Origin: QZLE01 sp033852135
GTDB lineage: Bacteria > Pseudomonadota > Gammaproteobacteria > QZLD01
Assembly (NCBI GenBank): GCA_033852135.1
Contig: JAWSVB010000022.1
Location: forward strand, 1-64,000
Direction of reading: 5' to 3'
Length of the DNA: 64,000 nt
Of the stretch, positions 40,809 to 49,442 are shown one piece after another; position 1 is the stretch's first letter, and every line of letters starts with the position of its first letter. The position numbers were made by a program, and so were the translations under genes. The notes under the pieces are model-generated. The model was not told the DNA's origin and did not search any database. It saw only the letters and a program-made list of their open reading frames with translations.

Positions 40809-41597
40809 ATGAATCCAGCACTATGGGTAGCAAAAACAGGGTTAGATGCGCAGCAAACACGTATGTCTGTTGTTGCTAATAACATGGCTAACTCGAATAC
40901 AACTGGATTCAAAAAAGATCGAGCTGTATTTGAAGATCTAATTTATCAAAATTATCGTCAAGCAGGTGCATCAAGTTCATCAACTACAAATATCCCTTCG
41001 GGTATAAATATTGGTACTGGTGTAAAAGTTGTTGCAACCCAAAAGATGCATACTCAAGGAAATATTGCCCACACAGGAAATTCGTTGGATATCGCCATTA
41101 CTGGTAGGGGCTTTTTCCAAGTACAGATGCCGGATGGGAATGTCGGTTATACCCGTGATGGAAGCTTTCAGTTGAATAGTAGTGGGCAGGTAGTTACTTC
41201 TAGTGGATATCCTCTAGAGCCTGCAATAACAATATCAGATACCGATGTAGTATCAGTTACAATTGGCTCAGATGGTACTGTCGAAGTGCTTGCATCGGGT
41301 TCAGCCTCTCCAACTAGTGTTGGAACAATTCAATTAGCAGATTTTGTAAACCCAGCTGGCCTGCAGCCAGTTGGAGAAAATCTTTTTAAGGAAACAACAG
41401 GTAGCGGATCTCCAGCAGTAACGACACCTGGAACATCTGGTCTTGGAGCCTTGCAGCAAGGGTCACTTGAAAGCTCTAATGTGAATATTGCAGAGGAGAT
41501 GGTGAATATGATTGAGACACAGCGAGCATATGAAACTAATGCCAAGGCAATATCAGCTACAGATCAAATGATGCAGTATGCGAATAATAACCTTTAA
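40809..41597 (+). CDS. flgG: Flagellar distal rod protein FlgG
   Basis: The distal rod subunit, 262 residues, the usual length. It starts MNPALWVAKTGLDAQQTRM, then NNMANSNTTGFKKDRAVFEDL. GNSLDIAITGRGFFQVQMPDG and the ending SSNVNIAEEMVNMIETQRAYE identify it. It has a proper ribosome site AGGAGAAAG just upstream. Confidence 0.96.
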   Translation: MNPALWVAKTGLDAQQTRMSVVANNMANSNTTGFKKDRAVFEDLIYQNYRQAGASSSSTTNIPSGINIGTGVKVVATQKMHTQGNIAHTGNSLDIAITGRGFFQVQMPDGNVGYTRDGSFQLNSSGQVVTSSGYPLEPAITISDTDVVSVTIGSDGTVEVLASGSASPTSVGTIQLADFVNPAGLQPVGENLFKETTGSGSPAVTTPGTSGLGALQQGSLESSNVNIAEEMVNMIETQRAYETNAKAISATDQMMQYANNNL

Positions 41598-41616
41598 ATA
41601 CTAAGGTGAAATTATT

Positions 41617-42270
41617 ATGAAAATATTAATGTCAGTTACTATTATGCTAATTTTTTCAGGTTGTATGGATATGAATTCACGTCCTGAACCAAAGGTTGAG
41701 AAACCAAAGATTAATTGGCCTAAACCGCAAATGAATGGCTCGATCTTTCAACCTGGTAGAAACATGTTAGTTTTTGAAAATAGAACTGCTAAGCATGTTG
41801 GTGATATTTTGACAGTAACATTGCAAGAGACTACCAAGGCATCAAAAAAAGCTACAACTGATGTAAAAAAAGATACCTCTCATGATATATCTGCATCTGC
41901 AATATTCGGCAAAACTCAGCTTGGGGATGGTTTAGCTACTACAGTAAGTGGGGCAAAATCTTTTGGTGGTGAGGGTTCATCTGATCAAAGTAATAATCTA
42001 ACCGGTGAAATTAGTTGTATGGTTGTGAATGTATTGCCAAATGGCAATTTAATGGTTTCAGGTAAGAAAAAAATCACCCTTAATCGTGGCGATGAATATA
42101 TAACAATTTCAGGTATTGTACGTCCCGATGATATTGATGGTGATAATAAGGTTTTATCAACCAGAATAGCTAATGTTGAGATTGCTTACACTGGTCGTGG
42201 TGAAATAGCAGAATCAAATATGATGGGCTGGCTGTCTAGGTTCTTCCTAAGTCCTCTGTGGCCATTTTAA
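41617..42270 (+). CDS. flgH: Flagellar L-ring lipoprotein FlgH
   Basis: The outer membrane L-ring protein, 217 residues. A lipoprotein signal ends in the lipobox IFSGC (Cys 16). DILTVTLQETTKASKKA near residue 70 and the C-terminal GRGEIAESNMMGWLSRFFLSPLWPF-type ending are diagnostic of FlgH. Confidence 0.95.
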   Translation: MKILMSVTIMLIFSGCMDMNSRPEPKVEKPKINWPKPQMNGSIFQPGRNMLVFENRTAKHVGDILTVTLQETTKASKKATTDVKKDTSHDISASAIFGKTQLGDGLATTVSGAKSFGGEGSSDQSNNLTGEISCMVVNVLPNGNLMVSGKKKITLNRGDEYITISGIVRPDDIDGDNKVLSTRIANVEIAYTGRGEIAESNMMGWLSRFFLSPLWPF

Positions 42271-42283
42271 TAGGGGCAACATA

Positions 42284-43375
42284 ATGAAATATATAATTAA
42301 AATAGCAATAGTATTTCTATTTAGTATTAGCAGTGTTAATGCTGAAAGAATTAAAGATCTAGCATCAATAGCTGGAGTTAGATCAAACCAACTTGTTGGT
42401 TATGGTTTAGTTGTAGGGCTTGATGGGACTGGTGATAGTGCCGAATTTACCTCACAAAGCATGAAGAGCTTATTAGCTGCTTATGGGATAACTCTACCAA
42501 GTAATGTTAAGCCAAAATCAAAAAATGTTGCTGCAGTAATGGTCCACGCAGATCTGCCAGCATTTGCAAAGAATGGTCAAAAGATTGATATAACTGTAGC
42601 TTCCTTAGGTAGTGCCAAAAGCCTTCGTGGCGGTAGTTTATTGATAACACCTTTAAAAGGTATTGATGGGCAGATATATGCAGTTGCTCAAGGTAATTTA
42701 GTAGTTGGTGGATTTGGTGCAGCTGGATCTGATGGTTCTAAAATCACTGTAAATGTTCCAAGTTCTGGAAGAATTCCTAATGGAGCAATGGTGGAGAGAA
42801 CTGTAGCGAGTCCATTTGCTATGGGAGATCACTTAACATTAAACTTACACTCCCCAGATTTTACTACAGCTAAACGCCTATCTGAAAAAATTAATCACAC
42901 TCTTGGCCCAGGCTCCGCAAAGGCTGTGGATGCAGTTTCAATCGAGGTGTTAGCACCAAAGGATACTAATCAGCGTGTTAGTTTTGTATCTTTTCTTGAA
43001 AACCTTAAATTCCAACCAGGTGAGGCTGCAGCTAAAATTATTGTGAATGCGCGAACCGGTACGATTGTAATTGGGGATCATGTCAAGGTTATGCCTGCAG
43101 CAGTAACACACGGTAGTTTAACAGTAACTATCTCCTCAGATCCAATTGTTAGTCAGCCAAATGCTTTTTCAGAAGGTGAGACAGCAGTTGTTCAGGATAG
43201 TGATATTCAAATTACAGAAAGTTCAGGTCCAATGTTTCTTTTTGATTCTGGGGTAGAGCTAAACCAGATCGTTAAAGCGGTTAATCAGGTTGGTGCAGCT
43301 CCCGGTGATTTGATTGCAATTCTTGAAGCATTAAAGCAAGCAGGCGCACTGCGAGCTGAACTAATTATTATCTAG
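42284..43375 (+). CDS. flgI: Flagellar P-ring protein FlgI
   Basis: The periplasmic P-ring subunit, 363 residues with a cleavable signal peptide (end near SSVNAERI). RIKDLASIAGVRSNQLVGYG, VGLDGTGDS and the ending LNQIVKAVNQVGAAPGDLIAILEALKQAGALRAELIII-type are family landmarks. It precedes flgJ by 13 bases. Confidence 0.96.
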   Translation: MKYIIKIAIVFLFSISSVNAERIKDLASIAGVRSNQLVGYGLVVGLDGTGDSAEFTSQSMKSLLAAYGITLPSNVKPKSKNVAAVMVHADLPAFAKNGQKIDITVASLGSAKSLRGGSLLITPLKGIDGQIYAVAQGNLVVGGFGAAGSDGSKITVNVPSSGRIPNGAMVERTVASPFAMGDHLTLNLHSPDFTTAKRLSEKINHTLGPGSAKAVDAVSIEVLAPKDTNQRVSFVSFLENLKFQPGEAAAKIIVNARTGTIVIGDHVKVMPAAVTHGSLTVTISSDPIVSQPNAFSEGETAVVQDSDIQITESSGPMFLFDSGVELNQIVKAVNQVGAAPGDLIAILEALKQAGALRAELIII

Positions 43376-43388
43376 TAGGTTAGTTGAA

Positions 43389-44381
43389 ATGAGTATCCAT
43401 AACACATCATCAAACTACTTTGATTACGGAGCCTTAAAAGGGCTTAAGCGTGATGCTGGTGATGGAAAAGATGATGCTGTTAAAAAGATTGCGCAGCAGT
43501 TTGAAAGCATGTTTGTGCAGCAGATGCTAAAGAGTATGCGCGATGCAAATATGGGCGATGATCTTTTTGGAAGTGATGCAGAGGATCAGTATAGAGATTT
43601 AATGGATAAGCAGCTTTCAATGGATATATCAACTGGTGGTAAAGGGTTTGGTATTGCTGCAATGATAGAGAAGCAGATTCTGCAATCTCAAGGAAAATTA
43701 GACCAGCCTGATCTTGATGCTAAATTGAAGTATGAACCAACTAGGTATTATGGTTCACCTAAAGGGTTTATCAACCCAGATAATCAGCAAGTTAGACCTG
43801 TGAGTAAACAAAACTCAAATATTTCTTTGATTGATAATGTTTCAAAGGTTAGCTCAAAGGTTGATTTAAAGAAGATAGAAAACTCAAACGGTAACAAGAA
43901 AGAGTTATTTGCATCACCAGATGAATTTGTAAAAGCTCTGTTGCCTCAAGCAGAGAAAGCAGCCAAAGAGATAAATGTAGACCCAAAATTATTGGTGGCT
44001 CAAGCAGCTCTTGAGACAGGTTGGGGGAAACATGTGATTCATCAAGATGGTGGTGAGCAAGGGTTTAACTTTTTTGGAATCAAATCCCATCGTGATTGGG
44101 ATGGTAGTAGTGTCAAAGTATCGACTCTGGAATTCAGAGGTGGAATTCCTGAAAAGAGCGTTGAGAGTTTTAGAGTGTATGACTCAGCAGAGCAAAGCTT
44201 TAGTGATTATGTAGGGTTTCTTAAATCAAATCCACGTTATATAGATGCTCTACAGAATAGTGAAAGTCCAGAAAAGTTCACAAGTGGTTTGCAGCAAGCA
44301 GGATATGCAACAGATCCTCAATATGCAGAGAAAATTATGCGTGTATATAACAGTGAGCAGCTAAATAATATTTCAAGCTGA
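43389..44381 (+). CDS. flgJ: Flagellar rod-capping protein and peptidoglycan hydrolase FlgJ
   Basis: A two-domain protein of 330 residues. The N-terminal rod-cap region (about 30-100) has QQFESMFVQQMLKSMRDANM. After a linker, a glucosaminidase domain (about 178-328) has LLVAQAALETGWGKHVI, with the catalytic Glu in ALETGWG, and NFFGIKSHRDWDG. It opens the peptidoglycan layer for the growing rod. The presence of the hydrolase domain is the beta/gamma-proteobacterial arrangement. Confidence 0.95.
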   Translation: MSIHNTSSNYFDYGALKGLKRDAGDGKDDAVKKIAQQFESMFVQQMLKSMRDANMGDDLFGSDAEDQYRDLMDKQLSMDISTGGKGFGIAAMIEKQILQSQGKLDQPDLDAKLKYEPTRYYGSPKGFINPDNQQVRPVSKQNSNISLIDNVSKVSSKVDLKKIENSNGNKKELFASPDEFVKALLPQAEKAAKEINVDPKLLVAQAALETGWGKHVIHQDGGEQGFNFFGIKSHRDWDGSSVKVSTLEFRGGIPEKSVESFRVYDSAEQSFSDYVGFLKSNPRYIDALQNSESPEKFTSGLQQAGYATDPQYAEKIMRVYNSEQLNNISS

Positions 44382-44431
44382 GGGTTTTAGTACCTAAGTA
44401 ATTTAATAGAGAGTTACCTTAGGAATGAACA

Positions 44432-44458
44432 TCAAGAAAACTAGTAATCTGCCGATAT
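44432..44458 (+). promoter_or_regulatory. Sigma-28 (FliA) promoter upstream of flgK
   Basis: TCAAGAAA (44432-44439), eleven bases, then GCCGATAT (44451-44458). The -10 element matches GCCGATAA at seven of eight positions; the -35 keeps T.AAG. The element is 81 bases before flgK, in line with late control of hook-junction proteins. Confidence 0.65.
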
Positions 44459-44539
44459 TATATTAGATGGCAGGTTGGTAAAAATGTCGTAGGTGCTTTG
44501 GGAAATAAACATCTTAAAGCGAAGTTGGAGAGAAGGCAG

Positions 44540-46489
44540 ATGGCAAACTTATTCGGAATCAGCGTATCAGGTCTATTCGTTGCGCAGCAGAATCTGACAA
44601 CAACATCTCATAATATTACTAATGTGAATACTGAGGGTTATAGCCGTCAAAGAGTCGAGCAGGAAGCTCGTACTCCCGTTCGATTAGGTGATAATTACGT
44701 TGGAACCGGTGTTATTGCTTCATCGATTGATCGTTACTACAGTGAAGCAGCAACAAATAGTTTGCGTGAATCAACTTCAGAATATGAAAAATTAACTGCA
44801 TACCAAGAGATGTCGGCTCGCCTTGATGGGTTATTAGCTGATGAAGCTGCTGGCTTGAGCCCAGCTATGCTGAATTTCTTTGATAGTGTACAAGATCTAA
44901 GTAATGACCCATCTTCTATATCAGCCCGCCAGGTGGTTATAAGTAGTGGTGAGTCTTTGGCTGGGACTTTTAAGTTTCTTGATGATCGTATGGATGATAT
45001 GTATCAAGATATAGATAGAGACCTAGCAGCTGAAGTGTCAGAAGCAAATGAACTAGCGAAGTCTGTTGCTGAACTTAATCGTCAAATTACAATTGTTGGA
45101 AATTTGCCAGGAAGTTTTCCGAACGATCTGTTGGATAAAAGAGACTTGGCAATATCACAACTATCAGAAAAGTTTGATATTACAACGGCGACACAAGATG
45201 ATGGTTCGATAAATGTATTTATTGGTACTGGTCAGGTGTTAGTTTATGGAGCTACCGCAAATACATTAAGTACTGAGCCAAATCCATATGATACATCAAG
45301 AAAAGAGTTAGCTATTACTACTGGAGCTGGAGGTGTTTCAGTACAGGTATCTACATTTATTGATGGTGGCAGAATTGGTGGTTTACTGCAGTTTAGAGAT
45401 GAGGTTTTAGATGAAGCTGCAAACGAGTTAGGTAGGGTTGCAATTGTACTGGCTGACCAAATGAACCAGCAGCATAATAAAGGTTATGATATGGATAATA
45501 CCCTTGGTGCTGATATGTATACAGTTGGAGCACCAAAGGCGGAGACATCAAGAGATAATGCAGGAGCATTGTTTTATGAAGATGCAAATGTAAGTATCAC
45601 TGATACAAGGCTGCTAACGGGGTCTGATTACAGAATTGATTATAATGGTACAGATTACACCCTTACTCGGATGAGTGATAATACTACATGGACTAGTGCT
45701 GATGGATCATTCAATGAAGATGGCCTTTCTATTCTTGCGCCAACCACAGCTGCAACCGCGGCTGGTGATAAAGCGATAATAAGGCCAACAGTAAATGGAT
45801 CTTCGGCTTTTGAAATGTTGTTGACCCAACCAAAACAGATCGCTGCAGCTGCCCCAGTTGTTGCAAATGCAGCAAATGCTAATACAGGTACTGGGATAAT
45901 TGAACTAGATCCAATTCCTGATGGATTTGATGCAGCTGGCAACTATGTTACTAATTTTGCAACTCCTGTTACGATAGAATTTACTGACCCTACAACCTAT
46001 ACAATTACCTATGGCGCAACAACTATTCCAGGGGTAGCTTACACTGCAGGAGCACAGTTTCCTCTTACAAATCCTCCAGATCCTGCTGATTTTGACCCAG
46101 GGTTTAGAATTAACATAAGCGGTGTGCCAGTCGCTGGTGATGAATTTACCATTGAACCAAATACTGATGGAGTAGGTGATAACAGAAATGCATCTTTACT
46201 AGGTGATGTTGAGACTAATAATTTTATCTTAAACCAGGAATCACTTCAGGATGCCTATAGCCAGTTAGTTTCTGGCGTGGGTTCGGTAACCCAAAGAACA
46301 AATATAAATTTAGAGGCGCAATTAGCTATGCTAGATAATGCGCAACAGGTAAAAGATCAACTATCTGGTGTTAATCTGGATGAAGAGGCTGCAAACTTAA
46401 TGAAATATGAGCAGGCTTATCAAGCTTCAGCTAGGTTGATTCAGACAGCAGACCAGATGTTCCAAACTGTGCTTGGAATGTTTGGTTAA
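44540..46489 (+). CDS. flgK: Flagellar hook-filament junction protein FlgK (HAP1)
   Basis: I start at ATG 44540, where AAGG lies just upstream and the product begins MANLFGISVSGLFVAQQ, rather than at 44498. The 649 residues hold the paired axial helices (TTSHNITNVNTEGYSRQR at the start; EEAANLMKYEQAYQASARLIQTADQM at the end). A middle surface region near residues 440-550 begins with NTGTGII and ends with FDPGFRINISGVPVAGDEFTI, and is shared with FlgL below. The gene is likely to be transcribed from the sigma-28 promoter at 44432. Confidence 0.94.
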   Translation: MANLFGISVSGLFVAQQNLTTTSHNITNVNTEGYSRQRVEQEARTPVRLGDNYVGTGVIASSIDRYYSEAATNSLRESTSEYEKLTAYQEMSARLDGLLADEAAGLSPAMLNFFDSVQDLSNDPSSISARQVVISSGESLAGTFKFLDDRMDDMYQDIDRDLAAEVSEANELAKSVAELNRQITIVGNLPGSFPNDLLDKRDLAISQLSEKFDITTATQDDGSINVFIGTGQVLVYGATANTLSTEPNPYDTSRKELAITTGAGGVSVQVSTFIDGGRIGGLLQFRDEVLDEAANELGRVAIVLADQMNQQHNKGYDMDNTLGADMYTVGAPKAETSRDNAGALFYEDANVSITDTRLLTGSDYRIDYNGTDYTLTRMSDNTTWTSADGSFNEDGLSILAPTTAATAAGDKAIIRPTVNGSSAFEMLLTQPKQIAAAAPVVANAANANTGTGIIELDPIPDGFDAAGNYVTNFATPVTIEFTDPTTYTITYGATTIPGVAYTAGAQFPLTNPPDPADFDPGFRINISGVPVAGDEFTIEPNTDGVGDNRNASLLGDVETNNFILNQESLQDAYSQLVSGVGSVTQRTNINLEAQLAMLDNAQQVKDQLSGVNLDEEAANLMKYEQAYQASARLIQTADQMFQTVLGMFG

Positions 46490-46505
46490 CGCTTAGGAGT
46501 AAATT

Positions 46506-48017
46506 ATGAGAGTTTCTACTACATTAATGCATAAACAAGGAACTGAGTCTTTGTTGCGTCAGCAAACGGAAACATTAAAAACTCAGATGCAGATTGCAAG
46601 TGGTAAAAGAATATTAACTCCATCTGATGATCCTGCAGGTGCTGCTAAGGTACTCGACTTACAGCAAGCTGTAGGTGTTATTGAGCGTTATCAAGATAAT
46701 ATTGGTGATGTGGAGAGTAGGTTGGCGTTAGAAGAGTCGATCCTTGATGGCGTAAATGATGTAGCTATCCGTATGAAAGAGCTAGCGATTCAGGGGGCAA
46801 ATGGTACTCAATCACCCGAATCTATTAGAGGGATATCCGCTGAGGTTGAGGAACATGTTAAGTCATTATTACAGATGGCAAATACCACTGATGGAAATGA
46901 ATACCTGTTTGCCGGGTATAAGAGTAAAACCACCCCATTCAGTGAAGCTGCTGGGGTTTATACCTATAATGGTGATCAGGGCGTGAGGATGACACAGGTT
47001 GGCCCATCCAGGCATATTGCAGAGACTGATTCCGGCTATGAAGTGTTTATGGATATCAAGGATGGCAATGGAACATATACCACTGCTCCAGCGGCAGGTA
47101 ATACAGGTACTGGAATAATCACTGTTGGCACTGTAACGGATAGTACAGCATGGGTGCCAGATACCTATGAAGTCAATTTTCAGACCGATAGCACTGGAAA
47201 CCTGGAGTATTACGTGGTTCAGGATCCGGGTGGCACTCCTACCCAGGTATCGCCAGCCCCAAACCTGCGGGCCTCTGCCGATACCGCTAACCTTGGTTCC
47301 GGTGCAATCACCCTCAATTTTACTGGTGCTGATGAGACAAACGCCAATTACTATACTCCGATCGATATAGTTTTTACCGGAGCTAACGCTTTCAATATAG
47401 TAAATGCCGATACCGGAGGTGTTATCGAAAGTGTTGCCGGCTATGTTATGGGAGATGATATTTTTCCTACTGTTGGTGGCTTTAATCCTGGTTATCAGGC
47501 TGATATTAGTAACGTGCCTCAGGCCGGTGATTCATTCACTATTGATCGCAATGCCACTACATTTACTGATGGTGATGCAATTGCATTTAACGGAATCGAA
47601 TTTAAAGTAAATGGTGAACCTGAAGATACTGATAGTTTCACCATTAATGAGAGTACTAATCAATCGATGTTTGAGACTTTTCAAGCATTGGCAGATATCT
47701 TAAAGATGCCTCAGGAATCACCAGAAGATAGTGCTAAATTCCAATCAGCGATGGGAAAAGTTATGAAAGAGCTAGATTTGGCTTTGGATAATACTAATAC
47801 CGTATTAGCTGAAGTTGGAGCTAGAATGAATGCCGTTGATACGGAATATGAAGCAAATGCAGGGGCGGTTTTAACTCTTAAACAGAATCTATCGTCAGTG
47901 CAGGATTTAGATATGGCTGAAGCGATAACAAAATTTGATATTCAGGTGATAAGCTTGCAAGCTGCTCAGCAGAGTTTTGCCAAGATGCAGGGGTTAACTC
48001 TATTTAACTACTTATAA
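46506..48017 (+). CDS. flgL: Flagellar hook-filament junction protein FlgL (HAP3), enlarged
   Basis: The N-terminal helix MRVSTTLMHKQGTESLLRQQ and C-terminal helix SVQDLDMAEAITKFDIQVISLQAAQQ are the flagellin-like ends of FlgL. At 503 residues it is much longer than the roughly 300-400 usual. The excess is a middle region at about residues 195-370 that starts with NTGTGII and ends FNPGYQADISNVPQAGDSFTI, paralogous to the FlgK middle region. The stretch 47090-47470 is visibly richer in G and C than the surrounding gene and uses different codons (CCG, ACC, GCC), a sign of recombination. Confidence 0.93.
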   Translation: MRVSTTLMHKQGTESLLRQQTETLKTQMQIASGKRILTPSDDPAGAAKVLDLQQAVGVIERYQDNIGDVESRLALEESILDGVNDVAIRMKELAIQGANGTQSPESIRGISAEVEEHVKSLLQMANTTDGNEYLFAGYKSKTTPFSEAAGVYTYNGDQGVRMTQVGPSRHIAETDSGYEVFMDIKDGNGTYTTAPAAGNTGTGIITVGTVTDSTAWVPDTYEVNFQTDSTGNLEYYVVQDPGGTPTQVSPAPNLRASADTANLGSGAITLNFTGADETNANYYTPIDIVFTGANAFNIVNADTGGVIESVAGYVMGDDIFPTVGGFNPGYQADISNVPQAGDSFTIDRNATTFTDGDAIAFNGIEFKVNGEPEDTDSFTINESTNQSMFETFQALADILKMPQESPEDSAKFQSAMGKVMKELDLALDNTNTVLAEVGARMNAVDTEYEANAGAVLTLKQNLSSVQDLDMAEAITKFDIQVISLQAAQQSFAKMQGLTLFNYL

Positions 48018-48045
48018 TTTTAAAATAACTGCTATAAATGCATGC

Positions 48046-48081
48046 AATAAGGGCAATCAATTTGATTGCCCTTATTTTTTT
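48046..48081. terminator. Bidirectional terminator after flgL
   Basis: AATAAGGGCAATC (48046-48058) pairs with GATTGCCCTTATT (48063-48075), followed by a T run on the plus strand and preceded by A-rich DNA. It serves flgL and the convergent membrane protein gene. Confidence 0.85.
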
Positions 48082-48082
48082 C

Positions 48083-48505
48083 TTATTTTTCTACTGGCGC
48101 AGTTAGCCCATTAAAAAACGCATTGGCCTTCGGCCTGAAGCTTACAAATGCAACAACTAATAGAATTGCTATCACAGGGATAATTGCAATTTTATCTGGG
48201 TGGGTAGCCATATGAACCCCTATTACAGCCAGGTACCATAAGATAAAAATTAATCTTGCTCCTTTGATGCGTACTATCATACCAATGCCGCAAAGGATGT
48301 TTATTAAGCAGCCGCCAAACATCACAATTTTAACAATCATCAGTGGAATTGGACCTGATTCTAAATTCTTAATCACTTGTGGATTGCTGAAATTATTCCA
48401 ATTAAACATAAAAAGAACAATTCCGATGAGGATTAAAAGTGCGCATACTATTGAAAGTGAAAAAGGGCGTTTTACCTTTTCATTTGTAACTGCCGTATCA
48501 GACAT
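48083..48505 (-). CDS. Small integral membrane protein, unknown
   Basis: 140 residues with about four hydrophobic helices (residues 17-36, 52-80, 84-104, 108-126) and short soluble ends. GGCLINILCGIGMI and WYLAVIGVHMATHP give no family I can name; proteins of this layout are common and mostly uncharacterised. The gene is convergent with flgL and stands alone. Confidence 0.65.
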   Translation of the reverse strand: MSDTAVTNEKVKRPFSLSIVCALLILIGIVLFMFNWNNFSNPQVIKNLESGPIPLMIVKIVMFGGCLINILCGIGMIVRIKGARLIFILWYLAVIGVHMATHPDKIAIIPVIAILLVVAFVSFRPKANAFFNGLTAPVEK

Positions 48506-48717
48506 AATTATAATTCTCCATTAGGCTTGGGGTATAGACCATTTAAGTTATTATTTTGCTTATTAATCCAATGAATTAGACTAAATTTTTACTTATTATA
48601 TGAAACAGAGCAGGGTAAGGAAACAGCTAATCAATTAATTAGTTTCAGTGGAGAATATCGCACTGATTATTATGATAAATAATTATTAGCTGTTTTTATA
48701 ATTGCTTACTATTTTGG

Positions 48718-49083
48718 CTAAGGCTCTTTGGCGATAAATTTTAGGCCGGCAACACAAATTGCTAATGGAACTGAATGAGCAGTACCAGAAAAATCATCTA
48801 TAGAATCAAACTCAATCTTGATGGAGTATTTGCCATCTTTTTCAGAGATATTGATATTATTCCATCCAGCAGGGACCAAAGACATTGCCGCATCAATATT
48901 TTGTGAATATGACGGGCCAAAATAGAACCCCTCTTCATTATCATCTACAAAAATATTGCTTTCAAAGGCTGAGCTTACTTTGTTATAGGCCTCATTGGCT
49001 TGAGCTTTATGCACAGCTACATTAAGCATCCAACCACCTCGGTCTGTTGTTTCCAGTTTTTCTATCAGTTCTTTTACAAGCAT
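48718..49083 (-). CDS. Small protein resembling the phage ABA-sandwich domain
   Basis: A soluble 121-residue protein. The block NIDAAMSLVPAGWNNINISEKDGKY near residue 62-86 resembles the 'IDAALALVPEGW' signature of the phage ABA-sandwich family, and PLAICVAGLKFIA near the end fits too. I hold this loosely. In phages such proteins are small early or hypothetical proteins, so this may be a stray of phage origin. No other phage gene is near. The gene is divergent from prc. Confidence 0.5.
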   Translation of the reverse strand: MLVKELIEKLETTDRGGWMLNVAVHKAQANEAYNKVSSAFESNIFVDDNEEGFYFGPSYSQNIDAAMSLVPAGWNNINISEKDGKYSIKIEFDSIDDFSGTAHSVPLAICVAGLKFIAKEP

Positions 49084-49442
49084 ATTTTAAACCTACAAAT
49101 TATTGATTCACGAATGAAAATTTTAAAAGACATATATATAAAAATGGGATAAAAATAGAATTTGTCAATGGCGATAGTTTTAATAATTCATAATCGCACG
49201 TATTTTATCGATTTTTTGCTATCTAATTTTGGAAATCCTCAAGACAAGCATATAATATGTCAGATATTATCAATGTTATTGATAATTATAGCCGCATAGC
49301 GGTTATTAAATTGGATATTATTTATAGCTCAGTAAGAGCACACTACAGCTTGCCAATTTCACCTAATTTAGCTTTGTAATTAATTTGCACTATTAAAGCT
49401 GTGAAGGGTCAAAGAGGAAATAGCGATTATCAAAACGAGTGG
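49084..49442. other. Gap upstream of prc with an operator-like inverted repeat
   Basis: About 360 AT-rich bases. They contain ATTATCAAT-GTT-ATTGATAAT (49266-49286), a perfect nine-base inverted repeat with a three-base centre, and next to it GCCGCATAGCGG. These look like operator or hairpin elements in the prc promoter region. Nothing else is clear. Confidence 0.5.

Noticed and set aside
49266..49286. Fur box upstream of prc
   Set aside because: The half-sites are in the reverse order (ATTATC...GATAAT) from the Fur consensus (GATAAT...ATTATC).
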